Program-made: the position numbers and the translations under genes | Part shown: positions 11,552-22,119 of the stretch, in pieces | Layout of the letters: every line of letters starts with the position of its first letter | How positions within the stretch are numbered: position 1 is the first letter of the stretch | Notes under the pieces: generated by a model | What the model was told of the DNA's origin: nothing | Seen by the model: the letters and a program-made list of their open reading frames with translations, nothing else | Databases searched by the model: none | Assembly: GCF_003369915.1 (NCBI RefSeq) | Contig: NW_022881614.1 | Span: 1,054,001-1,118,000 of the forward strand | Reading direction: 5' to 3' | DNA: 64,000 bases | DNA from: Drosophila miranda | Taxonomy: Eukaryota > Arthropoda > Insecta > Diptera > Drosophilidae

Positions 11552-13724
11552 ATGGACACGTGCAATCACAAGGTCGACAGCGAGAATCACAACTGTGACA
11601 TGAGCTCCCTTCCCTCGTCATCGCCACTGTGCTACGCCAGTCTGAATGTGCTGCCTGACGAGATTCTCGAGTTCATCTTCACCTACCTACCACCCTATGG
11701 GGATCTGGAGCACTGCAGCATCGTGTGCAAGCGCTGGCATGGCATTGTAAAGGGTGAGTATGTAGCCACACGCAGTGTGCCTGCGATTGATAAAGAGCTT
11801 CTCTAGCCTCACCTATTCTTCCCCCTATTGATCCCCAGATCTCGTGCTCCGCTCGACGCTCAACCTCGAGAAAGGCCTGACCGACTTTCGACTGCGTTGG
11901 GAGGTTTTCTCGCCACAAACGGCCGCCGCCGCGAGTAGCTCATCCGTAGCCTTTATCGCTGGACGATTTGCCCACTCGGCTGTGCGCCGGCGCAACTCCA
12001 TGTATGTTTTCGGCGGCGGATCCACTTCAGACACCACCTTCAACGATCTTTGGCGCTTTGATCTGACTCACATGCGCTGGGCAAGGCCTGTAGCAACGGG
12101 CACCTATCCCTCGCCCAAGGGCAGCGCCTCCATGGTGGCCTGGAAGGATCAACTCGTGCTCTTTGGCGGCTGGCGTTATCCCTCGCTGCATCCGCCGTAT
12201 CAGCCGTGGTGCCTGTTCGATGAGTTGCACTACTACGATCTAGGAAAGAATCGCTGGCTTTTGAGGAACACTATGCCCTGTCCGCCGCCCATGGCTGGCC
12301 ACTCGGCCACGGTGCATGGCGACCGCATGGTTGTGTTCGGTGGCTATCAGATCATGGACGATGTAAACATCAACTCCAACGACACTTGGGTGCTGGACCT
12401 GCCCGAGCAGCGCTGGTGGCAGCCGCTGTTCGTGGGCAATACGCGGCCCAGTGCGAGGTATGGACAAATCCAGATCGAGTTGGACAAGAATCACCTCCTT
12501 GTCGTGGGCGGCTGTGGCGGAGCCAATCGGGTCTACACGGATGCCTGGCTGCTGGACATGACTAGAGATGTGTGGTCGTGGAAAACGCTGACCGTGCGCA
12601 ACAAGCGATTCGGGGCCGTCCACATGTGGTGCAATCCTGGCTGCAAGGTCAACAACTACCTCGTAGTGGTGGGACCGTCGCCCAACATGCCCCAAGACTT
12701 TCAAATGATGAAGCAGAGTCGAGTTCCTGTGGTCGGTGGACGTGGCCCGCCGCCCCCAATCCTCACCAAAACATGCCGCAGCGGGGCCAACGAATCCTAA
12801 TGCCGGAGCGCCGGCTGGCTGGAGGCTTGGGAGGCGGCTTGGGTCAAAATCGAGTAAATCGCATTGGAGCAGGAGGAGCGGGCTGGGCTCTGGCTCCGCA
12901 AGAACAGTATTTGGCCAATCGACGGGCCATTCTCAACCAACATATGCATCAGGCGCAGCAGTTCATGCACAACAACAATGTAAACAACAACAACAACAAT
13001 AGTTATCAGCCACGTTCCGGACGTTTGAGTGATTTGCATGCTCCTCCAGCTCCGGCTGCCGTCGCCGCAGCTCCTTCCCCAGCCTCACCGCCAGTGCGAC
13101 CCCCCTCACTGGCCGCAGCCGATGGGGATGTGGATGCAGCCCAGCGTCTTCAGCGCAATCTGGCCCTCCGATGCCGGGACAATGAGCCTCGATTACCCAA
13201 ACGATTTGATGAAATGTACGAGGTAAGTGCACAAATACGACACTATTTGGAACATACGAAACTTAATGCACAATTTCCGCACAGGATCCTTTCCGTATGG
13301 CCGCCTTCAACGTGCCGACACGGTCACGCAGCGCTTCGCGAGACCACAATGAACGCATCCGACGCATGGAGGAGAAGATGAACGCCATACGCAACTCGCG
13401 GCGAAGTGCACCCGCAGCCGCCCAGGTGGAGCCGCAGCCGTTGCGTGCCCCTCACCCAAGCGACTGCGCTGCAATGTACAATCCCTCTTCGTTTGCGACA
13501 TCTCAGGCATACTCAGCAGCAGCGAACCCGCCCTAGACTGGGTGGAATACAAGAACTTTGGAGTTCTCCGGGGAGCCCCCGACCGCCTCATCCTGTCTAG
13601 CCTCATTGCCGGCAATGGCGAGCTGATCCTGTTCGGTGGCGTCCACAAGGAGACCCTCACAGACATCACACACCACGTGTCCAATTCCATACACTTTCTG
13701 AGTTTTCCCCGTGATATTATTTAA
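11552..13724 (+). pseudogene. Fbxo42: F-box/Kelch protein, orthologue of FBXO42, with two 1-bp frameshifts
   Basis: Exons are 11552-11753, 11839-13222 and 13285-13724, with phases matching at GTGAGT/CAG and GTAAGT/CAG. FBXO42 is the substrate receptor of an SCF ubiquitin ligase. The F-box (LNVLPDEILEFIFTYLPP...CSIVCKRW) lies at residues 31-75 and a Kelch propeller at about 105-360 (repeated VFGG, LFGG, VFGG, VVGG with following W/Y). A Gln/Asn-rich linker and a conserved C-terminal domain follow (DWVEYKNFGVLRGAPD, ILFGGVHKE). The frame is lost twice: in the C-run at 12753-12757 and in the C-run at 13448-13451, each one base short. Total exon length is 2026, and two extra bases would make it divisible by three. 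Either the gene is decaying or the assembly is wrong at both runs. Confidence 0.8.
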
Positions 13725-13997
13725 GCTCGGACCGGGGCCCGGCCAGCCATACCACAGCAGACACGATAGCTATGTCTATGTCTATGTCCTCCCCTCCTGA
13801 CCTAAACCTAAGTTATAGGTAACAGCCAATGCTGCTGCCACACCAAACTCCTTCAAAGAAGTTCGGGCGAAGTTCATTTAGACCATATATTGAGTGTAGT
13901 GGATGAGTTGTATGATTAAACATGGTTACCTACTTAAATTAAAGTATCCTCAATATGTTACCTTAGCCCGACTTCATCTTGTCCTTCGTCAAAAGTC
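13725..13997. other. Intergenic region between convergent genes
   Basis: 3' UTR of Fbxo42 (ATTAAA at about 13915) and the end of the next gene on the opposite strand. Nothing else seen. Confidence 0.5.
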
Positions 13998-15035
13998 CTA
14001 GCTGCCCAGCAGCTCGCCAAGCAGCTTAACCAAGTCGTTTGCTTGCTGGAAGCGCATATCACATGTCGCGTCGGTACGCACACATTGTTCCAGCAGCATC
14101 TCCAGCCTTCCGTTGGCCAGATCCCGCAGCAGGAAGTCTTTCAGCAGGAGACAAGCCTAACAGTCGCGTCCAGCTGCTGGCCACCGCAAAAGGACTTCAC
14201 ATCGAAAGTGAATCCATCGCCAGGCAAGGGCTCGTACTTCTGGGCGTCGCCCAAGGAGACCGCCGCATCCACTAGGACAACAGAGTCCAGGTCGATGAGG
14301 ATCACACTCTGGCTGGCCTCGTCAAAGGCCAGATTGTCTGCCGTAAAATCGGTTAGAAAGATGCGAAAGACCGCAAAGCCAAAGGTGAGCTTCAGAGACA
14401 GCTGGAGCAGTTGTCGGGCCATTTCCAGGCGCAGATTCTCGGCAGCAGTGGCGTAGTGTACCAGGGTGCGTCCGGCATAGGCTTGGAAATGGGTAAGGCC
14501 ACAGGCAGCGTAGCTCCAAAGAAACTGGAAAGCCACGCAAAAAAAGTTCCTGCATCAGCAATGGTGTAATGCTGTGCATCATGTAGTACCATATGGTGGC
14601 AGACTCATGACCGCGCTGCTCCAAGTAACTAACAAAACGGGGAGGCCTGAATCCGCTACGACAAAACTGGAATCCACCGGGACGCTCCTCCATCTCAAGA
14701 AATGCTTCTCGCAAGATGCCTATATTGCGGTAAGAGTGCCCGCCAATGGCATCTCTTTTGGCCACCAACTGTGCTGCCTGATGACCCTCATTCAATTGCA
14801 GGAAATATATCTCCCGACGATCGATGAGCAGAGCGATTCCTTTTAGAAGCTTGCTCCAATCCGAGGGCTCTGCAATGGCCTCAAAAATTTCCTCGCATTG
14901 CCAGCGCTGTCCGGCAAAGCAGGCCGGACAAATTTGTAGATCCCGCTCGAGATGTGCCCTGAATATGTTCTTCTGTGGTTTAACCTGCAGGTCCTGCAGC
15001 AGAGCCAGAATGAGCACGATTCTGAGATGTCCGGG
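13998..15035 (-). pseudogene. PIP49/FAM69/DIA1-family protein-kinase-like gene, frameshifted
   Basis: Main exon of a gene related to the DIPK/FAM69 family of secretory-pathway kinase-like proteins. Visible are the CPACFAGQRW cysteine motif, a hydrophobic helix-like region, the FLTDFTADNLAFDEAS segment (DxxxxN-type catalytic loop) and VILIDLDSVVLVD (metal-binding Asp of the kinase fold). It ends LVKLLGELLGS at 13998. The frame breaks in a T-run at about 14540-14547 (one base too many) and again near 14140 (about 4 bases or 1 base lost), so it cannot be read through. An upstream exon 15221-15270 ending GLRKQ before GTAATG fits in phase, but further 5' exons are not identified. Fold assignment rests on motif order only. 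Confidence 0.55.
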
Positions 15036-15220
15036 CTACAGGTGCATGCCAAGGGGCTGCAAAAGAAGTTTGAGAAAGAGGGGAAGAAGGAAGCTGCATG
15101 AGGAGGCTTGGCAAACAATAAAATAAGTGTGTGTGTGCGTACCGTGTCTGCTTGTGTGTGTATGTGTGTTCGATGAATGTGCGTCCGGGCCCAGCCTCCC
15201 TCCAGGGTCCACAACATTAC

Positions 15221-15270
15221 CTGTTTCCTCAGCCCAATGCCAAACTTAAAGGCACAGCTAAGGTCTGAGC
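15221..15270 (-). pseudogene. Candidate upstream exon of the kinase-like gene
   Basis: GSDLSCAFKFGIGLRKQ is open up to a CAG|GTAATG donor, and the next exon begins in phase at 15035 after TGTAG. An in-frame TGA limits it on the 5' side. The intron carries a GT-rich stretch (15125-15180). Confidence 0.3.
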
Positions 15271-16090
15271 CAAAGCAGCTGCCTCAAGATGGCGCGGCAC
15301 TGAAGAACCAACCATTGGGAGCCATCTAAACCCAGCACCGAAACTAGCATACTCTGTATTGACCAGGTGTAAAACATCTATTGAAATTCTCATAATTTAA
15401 TCAAGGTTGCGCTCCCATAAACGACTGCGCCACTCACTTCTAAAAAAGTAAAGCATTTAAAATTAGCTACGATTATAAGCGATTAGATAAGCATTTGTAT
15501 TTCATCAAAGATCAGATTAACCATGTACCCCACACCTCACACTCCCAAGGGAAAAGTATTCAAGATGGTTGGGTTTACAGAAATAGCTTTGCTTTGGTGT
15601 GGCTGTGGCTAGGCGGCGACTTCTCGACCAGCTTCTCTCTGGCTGAACTGAAGAAGAGGCAATTTTAAGGTTCAAGGTTGGATGTCGCGGCCAGGCGCTT
15701 AATTTGTAATCTCAACATCATCATGAAGATAGTGCCAGACGAGCATCGGGAGCGTCAACTCCTTGTAGTAATGTCTGTAAGCAAGCAGCGTCCCGGCCTA
15801 TGGTCCAACAGGATCTATTCTGTTAGGGCAAAGAATCAGAAAAGTGGGAGTAAGCCTCCCAGAAAACAATGGGATCGCCAGAGCTCGAAAAAGTTCGAAA
15901 GAAACCCTTTTGGGTACTTCCAGTACGGCCCCAACGGCGGCCCCAGTAGCGGCAAAGTGGCAAAGAACTGAGAAAATTGAGAGGTATAGAGAGAGGCATG
16001 ATCGAGAGCGTGTGAGAGCGGCCGGCGATCGGACGCCAACTATCGCTTTGATACCACACCTCTACCTCTACCTGGCTGTCCATCGGATCA
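15271..16090. other. Intergenic region, no gene recognised
   Basis: Divergent spacer between the kinase-like gene and the BTB gene. A 97-codon open frame (15678-15971) has no recognisable domain. I do not call it. Confidence 0.4.
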
Positions 16091-16470
16091 GTTGAAGGTG
16101 GCGCGTTGCGCTCAACGGTTCACAGTTTTCAGTTCCATTCTCGTTTGTCGTTCAGCCTCGTTCTCTGCGCCGAACAGCTGGTGGCGTCTGTTTTGGTTTG
16201 GCGATCAGATCAGCATCTAAAGTCCGCGATATCGGTCAAGTTCAGCCGACTCCACACCTCGGCTGCCAGGCAGAAAAACGATGAACAAATTGTCGCCCAA
16301 TTAGTCTCGCCTAAAAGTTCGCGTGAAATTCACTTATATTTTCGTGAACTTTTCGATCAAATCGAATTTCTACACTATATAAAACACCACATATAGTACA
16401 TACCTACTATATAGTTTCGCAAGTGATCGCTTTTGTTTGAAAAGAATTTGTCACAGTGCCAAAAAGAGGT
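16091..16470 (+). promoter_or_regulatory. Probable promoter and non-coding first exon of the BTB/PHR gene
   Basis: GC-richer than its surroundings. Initiator-like TCAGTT sequences occur at 16088-16135 and a TATATAAAA box at 16376-16384. A usable donor (GAG|GTGTGT) follows near 16469. The coding exon at 20033 begins directly after a splice acceptor, so an upstream non-coding exon is required. Placement is inference. Confidence 0.35.
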
Positions 16471-17581
16471 GTGTTCTTCTTGGAAAAATATCCACTTAAA
16501 TAATCAAATTTTATTTGAAAAATTACCAAAATACACATCATAAAGAATTTGATCTAAGGTCGTCCCAAAAATCTGTGAGCCCTTCACCTCTCGAAGGTGA
16601 ATTTTATGCAACTTTGAATAATGCGATTCAGAGAAAGTAAACAATCTGCGCAGCAATATTAGAGATCACGAGATAATTGATTGACTCCGGGGGAAGGGAA
16701 GGTAAACAGTCGCTAGAGTTTGATTCAGGAATACCAACCAAATGCTCAAAATCGATGCGATGATCAGCTTCTCGGAGGAGCCGAGCCCGCGTTTTACATA
16801 TGGGTTCTATGTACGCGCTACAACCCTTGGACAGAGTCCATCACTTCAGTTGTATATGGCTTTAGCAGGGACTATACTTTCATTCATATACCTTCATTCA
16901 TTCCACTGAATTGCACCTCCGAAAGTACTTTGGAAAGGATGCACGCTATGTACCGATAGTCCCCTTAGAAGTCACCCTAGCCTAGGCCGCAAACCGACAA
17001 CTAAAATCTGTAGAAAAACACTTTAAACCGGTTATGTATTACCCCCATGCGCAAAAACACTCAAATATAAATAGGCAAACGAAAGCCCCTCCCCTCCCCT
17101 CCTCATGACAGAGCGAATTCGAGCTGGCATTAGATGTGAATAACTGGTCGACAGACCGACACTTCGTAGTAATATTCTGGCTTATTGATAAACGGAATAC
17201 GTCTGGTAGAACATACATATGTACATACGTCTGTGCATACCCGTGTGTGTATATATTTGCTTGCTTATGGCCAGCACGTTCTTGGCAATGACTAAGGAAA
17301 TCTAAGGCAGCTTTAGCCAATTGATTCAATTGATATTATTCCATGCAAATTGCGTCACGCTGTTACAATACGAGCACTTGTGCGGTGTACGGTTGGGGAA
17401 TGCCCTTGACTTTACAGAGGCAAGGCACTCTAACGTGGGGGCTTTCTTATCAAATCAGATCTGTTTATGGCATTCGCCCTCTTAAAAAACTATCATATCA
17501 GAACAGTTCTCTCGGGAGACATTCGGTTGCCTGATCGGTTAACTGCCAGCAGACAAAATTCAACGTGTTAATATTTCTTTT
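16471..17581. other. 5' intron of the BTB/PHR gene, no gene seen
   Basis: Low-complexity A/T-rich sequence. Open frames here are short and show no domain. Confidence 0.4.
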
Positions 17582-17685
17582 TATACCCGATACTCAAAAT
17601 GAGTATTGGGGTATATAAGATTTGTGATAAAAGTGGATGTGTGTAACGTCCAGAAGGAATCGTTTCCGACCCCATAAAGTATATA

Positions 17686-19321
17686 CACACGTCGGCATAA
17701 GTATTTTGACAAAGCTCTACGCAACGTTTAGCGTTGAATTTTGACGAATTGCTACGTGTTACAGCTCTCTTATCTGATTTACCGCTAACTACATGAATGC
17801 ATAAAGTATATTGCAAATTATCTTCGTAGTTGCATTTTGCGTTTTGTTAATATGCTTCTTATTCTCATTCGTAATCTGATCTTGGCTGGACAAAAGTATT
17901 TTGTCAGAAATTCAATTAATTTGCATTGATCTGCTGTTGATAGAAAGCGAAACCATTATTACGGATTATCTCAGTTTATAGATTGTAAATGCTGATAAAA
18001 ATTGATTTCGTTTAATAATTTGTGAAATATGAGTAACCGAAAGGAATTCAGTGAATCTCTTAAAAATGAAATAATAGTGAAGTTCAACTCTTTTATTTCA
18101 GTGCAAAATATCAGTAGATTATAGTATATTTCACGTCAGACAAACTGCTATAAAAAAACAAATTTAAAAAAACCAACACTGCAAAAAACGCTACACGTTG
18201 TGGCAGACCACGAAAGACAACTGCCAAGGTAGACACTTTTAGTTTGCGGCAATTTAAGCAGGATGTCTTAAAAACTCCTCGATCGGTTGCCAATGACTTG
18301 AAGGGAACAGGAAATTTTGATGTCAGCGAACGGACAATACGTAGACGTCTTAAGGAAACTGATTTTGGAACATATATTACTAGAGCTATACTGCAAATAA
18401 CACAGCGCAATAAGTCAAAGCGCCTTGAATTTGCCAAAAAATTGATCGGCAAATAATTTTAATTTTGTAAAAAATTTTTATGGAGCGATGCAAGTGCTTT
18501 TCAGTTTCATGGCTCAAAAAAAAAAAGTTTTCGTAAGAAACCTAAAATAACGTCGCAAAAAAGTAGCACCCATATGTGAAAGAGCGAGCCATGGAGGTGG
18601 GACCGTAATGTTTTGGGGATGCTTCGCCTACAATGGCTTGGGAAATTTAGTTCCTGTAGATGGCAGCATGAATAAAGAGAAATATTTGGAAGTGCTAAGC
18701 CATCACGCCTTCCCCTCTGGAGATAATTTGATTGGGGAGTTCTTTACATTCCAACAGGACAACGCCCCGTGCCATAAAGCTAAAGTCGTTACCCAATTCT
18801 TGAAGGACATTGGGGTTAATACTTTGGACTAGCCGGCCCAGAGCCCAGACTTACACATTATCGAGAATCTCTGGTCTTATATAAAAAGAAACCGGACTCC
18901 AAATTTGACAAGGAACCGTGAGGATACAATCTCAGAGGTGAAATCACTCTGGAGAGAAATTCCATTGTCTTATATCCACAGCTTAGTGGAATCAGTTCCA
19001 AGACGTCTGCAAAAGGTGATAGAGTCAAAGGGAGGGTATATATTTTACTGATTCATTATGAAAAGTTACTTCGTTCCATTCGTTTTTGTTTTTTTTTCAC
19101 ATTTTATAAAATGTCAAAATACTTATGCCACCGTCTGTTTACGAATAATTAATTTTCATTTCAGAATAAACGCACTTATCATACTTTTTGTACATATTTT
19201 TATAAGCTTAATATAATACCTATCTACGATAAATAAATATACTTTCTACTTAAGAAAAATAAAAAGTTACAACCAAATATGCAGTGCATAATTTTTGTCA
19301 AAATACTTATGCCGACGTGTG
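17686..19321 (+). mobile_element. Tc1-like DNA transposon, 1636 bp, inside repeat copy A
   Basis: Terminal inverted repeats start CACACGTCGGCATAAG and are about 28 bp long. The target duplication is TA (17684-17685 and 19322-19323). Removing it exactly rejoins the host repeat. A single transposase gene is present but corrupted. Confidence 0.9.
18029..19051 (+). pseudogene. Tc1 transposase, DD34E type, degraded
   Basis: Start ATG at 18029 (MSNRKEFSESLKNE), stop at 19051, about 340 codons if uninterrupted. The N-terminal paired-like helix-turn-helix region has several frame changes before 18240. VSERTIRRRLKE follows. The catalytic core carries FQQDNAPCHKA, then PAQSPDLHIIENLW; 34 residues separate the second Asp from the Glu (DD34E, the Tc1 spacing). 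A TAG replaces the usual Trp codon just before PAQSPDL (18830). The protein is inactive; the inverted ends could still be mobilised in trans. Confidence 0.85.
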
Positions 19322-20032
19322 TATATTCTTGATCAGCATCAATAGCCGAGTCGATTGAGCCCTGTCTGTCTGTCCGTCTGTCCGTCCGTCCGTCCGTCCG
19401 TTTGTCCGTCCCCTTCAGCGCCTAGTGCTCAAAGACTATAAGAGCTAGACCAACGATGTTTTGGATCCAGACTTCTGTGATGTCACTGCTACAAAATTAT
19501 TTCAAAACTTCGCCCCGCCCACTTCCGCCCCCACAAAAGACGAAAATCTGTGGCATCCACATTTTTAAAGATACGATAAAACCAAAAACGCAGAATCGTA
19601 GAGGATGACTATATCTATCAGATTGCTGAATCTGGATCAGATCAGATCGTTTTTATAGCCAAAAGGAACAAATCAATTTGCACTGGCTACGCAACGCCCG
19701 ACGTCACGCTCAGACTGATTTTCTGTCTCTCAAGCACGCACTCTTTGTCGTTTCGTTTAATATTAGCGGCGTCTGCCGGAGGAGAGCCATACTGACTTAG
19801 TATCGGGTATAACTGTAGAGTTGCGGTGTCCGCAGCAACTCACAACGTTCCCCCTCGTTTTCGTCTGCTCTTGACGATTTTTCGCCGCTTCTCGCTTTCT
19901 ATTCGCCCGACCCGAAATTGTTTCTATTATCTAAAGCATGATTGATGGCCCGGCCGGGCACGGGCAAATTGGCAACCGGTTCAGTTCCCTATCTCATTTC
20001 ATCCATATTTATGGCCTTTCTCCCTATTTCAG

Positions 20033-21304
20033 ATGAGCAGCTCTGCTGTGGAACTGGCCGAGACCCATCACAAGGAGCAGGCTAGCGTGGGCAACCTGCT
20101 GCGGCGTCGCTATGCCGAGCTTTTGCACGGGGAGAAGTACACGGACTGCGTTTTCCACGTGTGCGAGGAGCAGCTTAAGTGCCACAAACTGATCCTGAGT
20201 GCCGCCAGTCCCGTGTTTGAGGGCATGTTTTTCGGACCAATGCATGAGAATGAGCCCGAGATTGAGATACACGACATTAGTGCGGCCATTTTCAAGGTCC
20301 TGGTCGACTACATTTACACGGGCAGCGTGGACTACAACAACCTGGAGCTGGTAGCCTGCATTGAGCTGTACTATGCGGCAGAGAAGTATCTGCTGGACCA
20401 GCTGATAGCCGACTCCCTGGTGGCCATCACCAGGAAGCTGCGCTTCTCCAACATTCTGCCGGCTCTTGAGCTGAGTGTGTGCATGGGACTGGATAGTCTG
20501 CTGGAGGTCTGCATGACCTTCTTCATGCGCTGCTGCGTGAGCAATGCCCAGTACATGACCCATCTGAAGGAGCACTATGTCCACGTGTCTAAGGAGTGCG
20601 TCAAAACGATCATAGCCGCCTGCAAAGAGCCGCACAAGCTACTCATTTGGTATGTCTACGAGTGGACCCAGCATGAGTGTGAGCAACTGGGCCTTGGTCC
20701 TAGCAATACGGGCTTGGTTGTCCAAGGTCTGGGGCCAGAGGCAAGCTCGTGGCCCGTGAATGCTTCTGATGAAGTGCAATCTCCTGCTCCGGCTCCTATT
20801 GTCTCAGTAGAGCGCTGCTACTACAAGGCCTGCCGGCCGTTTACCGTAGATGCAGAGTCTCCCGTGTGGCGTCTTCGCCTGAAGAGCCCTCGCTTCATCT
20901 CCCTCATGGGAGTGGTCCTGAACAGCCGCCTGCCCCCCAACCTGACCTGCACCTTTGGCCACGTTCAGCTGCCTCTGGAATATCGCGAGTCCCTGCGGCT
21001 GGACCTTTGCGAGTTGCCGGCGGACGGCGAGGACGCGCCCACCAATCCCGTGTGGAGTCATGTCATTCAAAATCAGAGCACAAAATATAACTGCGACTTG
21101 CACCTAAGATGGCTCCGCGAGGAGGCGTGTGTACTCACCCCGGAGCTGTCCTACGAGCTGCAGATACGCTGGGGCGGAAGCGCATACGGTGCAGAGTATC
21201 CTTGCAGCCTGCAGTCCTGTATCGCCGATGGCATTTGCTTCATCGACAGCGTCAGCTTCATCGGCAGTTTGGTCAAGGGCCTGCGCTACGCCAACCTGGT
21301 GTAG
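20033..21304 (+). CDS. BTB/BACK/PHR-domain protein (BTBD6-like), intact
   Basis: A 423-residue coding exon whose ATG follows directly on a splice acceptor (CTATTTCAG|ATG). The BTB/POZ domain is at about 23-135 (GEKYTDCVFHV, HKLILSAASPVFEGMFF, VDYIYTGSVDYNN). A BACK-like helical region runs to about 230. A C-terminal PHR-like beta domain spans about 255-423 (ESPVWRLRLKSPRFISLMGV ... GIRFIDS-like GICFIDSVSF). Such proteins serve as Cullin-3 adaptors. No stop or frameshift is seen. AATAAA lies at 21375-21380. The only blemish is 5': its leader intron has taken up a Helitron-like repeat and a Tc1 element. Cullin-3 role is inferred from the family. Confidence 0.85.
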   Translation: MSSSAVELAETHHKEQASVGNLLRRRYAELLHGEKYTDCVFHVCEEQLKCHKLILSAASPVFEGMFFGPMHENEPEIEIHDISAAIFKVLVDYIYTGSVDYNNLELVACIELYYAAEKYLLDQLIADSLVAITRKLRFSNILPALELSVCMGLDSLLEVCMTFFMRCCVSNAQYMTHLKEHYVHVSKECVKTIIAACKEPHKLLIWYVYEWTQHECEQLGLGPSNTGLVVQGLGPEASSWPVNASDEVQSPAPAPIVSVERCYYKACRPFTVDAESPVWRLRLKSPRFISLMGVVLNSRLPPNLTCTFGHVQLPLEYRESLRLDLCELPADGEDAPTNPVWSHVIQNQSTKYNCDLHLRWLREEACVLTPELSYELQIRWGGSAYGAEYPCSLQSCIADGICFIDSVSFIGSLVKGLRYANLV

Positions 21305-22119
21305 GTTTTAGTTAGGCTTATTCTTAATCATTGTGTATTTATTGCCGTAAGTTAATGTACATGTGTCGGAGTTCAATAAACTTTCGAAAACACTCCAAAC
21401 AGATTCAACGATAACAACAAAGCCGGTTTGCTCTGCGGCTTTTGTTTGGATGCTGCTGCTGCTGTCAAACTAAATCCGATAAGGAGCTGTACTGTGCCGA
21501 TTTCTTCATTTGACTGTAATTATTGTTGCTTAAAGCTTAAATTAATTAAGTTCCAATTACTTCATGAAATAGATAATTTAAAAAAAACGCTGAAAGCTAT
21601 CGATGGGATGTAGTGATGTGATTATACGATGTGTGATTTACCGATATTCCCTTCGTTCTAGCACTAACCATACCATAAATACCAATGTTTTCCACTTGTT
21701 TAGTCATTTATACTAAGCTAAGTATTGATGAAAAATCTTACTTGCAAAGAATCGGATATATACGACCGCTTGGGCTTGTTTGAGTTTAACAAAGGATAAA
21801 GGATATTCTTCCAATTACAGGAACCTATGGAACGACCAAATCACCCCACAAATAACGGAGAAAATAGGATATATAAGACTGCAGAATGTATCCTTGGTCC
21901 TTGATAAGGAGTCTACCAGATCAAGGATGTTGCTCCAATCTCAGGAGCATAACAAAATTTATCAGTATGTCTGTTTTTCAGAATCGACTTGGCTTGTCTT
22001 GGCGTGGATAAGTCTAGTGGAATACAACCATCGGATTAGTTTCGATATTTACAGCGTCACTGACAGGGCGGCCTGTCCATCTCTATGCTTTTGCCGTATT
22101 GTTTTGCTTACGCTGAAAA
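21305..22119. other. Intergenic: BTB gene 3' UTR and MED16 upstream region
   Basis: Contains the BTB polyadenylation signal, a TATCGATG near-match to the DRE promoter element (21598-21605), and otherwise AT-rich DNA. An open frame overlapping the MED16 start in another phase shows no domain. Confidence 0.5.

Larger units (their letters stand above)
17582..19859 (+). mobile_element. Helitron-like / ISY-like repeat, copy A, split by a Tc1 element
   Basis: Begins TATACCCGATACT with a strong hairpin (ATACTCAAAATGAGTAT) and ends with AGTATCGGGTATA (19799-19811) plus a 48-bp tail. The tail contains a second hairpin (GTTGCGGTGTCCGCAGCAAC) and stops at CTCGTTT. Contains a GTCTGTCCGTC minisatellite (19366-19408). 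The same unit recurs at 31893, 52974 and 59231. Bases 17686-19321 are a later Tc1 insertion. Confidence 0.75.

Noticed and set aside
15678-15971. 97-codon open frame between the kinase-like and BTB genes
   Set aside because: No domain, no splice or promoter context, and composition like the surrounding spacer.
19366-19408. Short GTCTGTCCGTC array as a CRISPR-like repeat
   Set aside because: Simple minisatellite inside a eukaryotic repeat family; no spacers, no cas genes.
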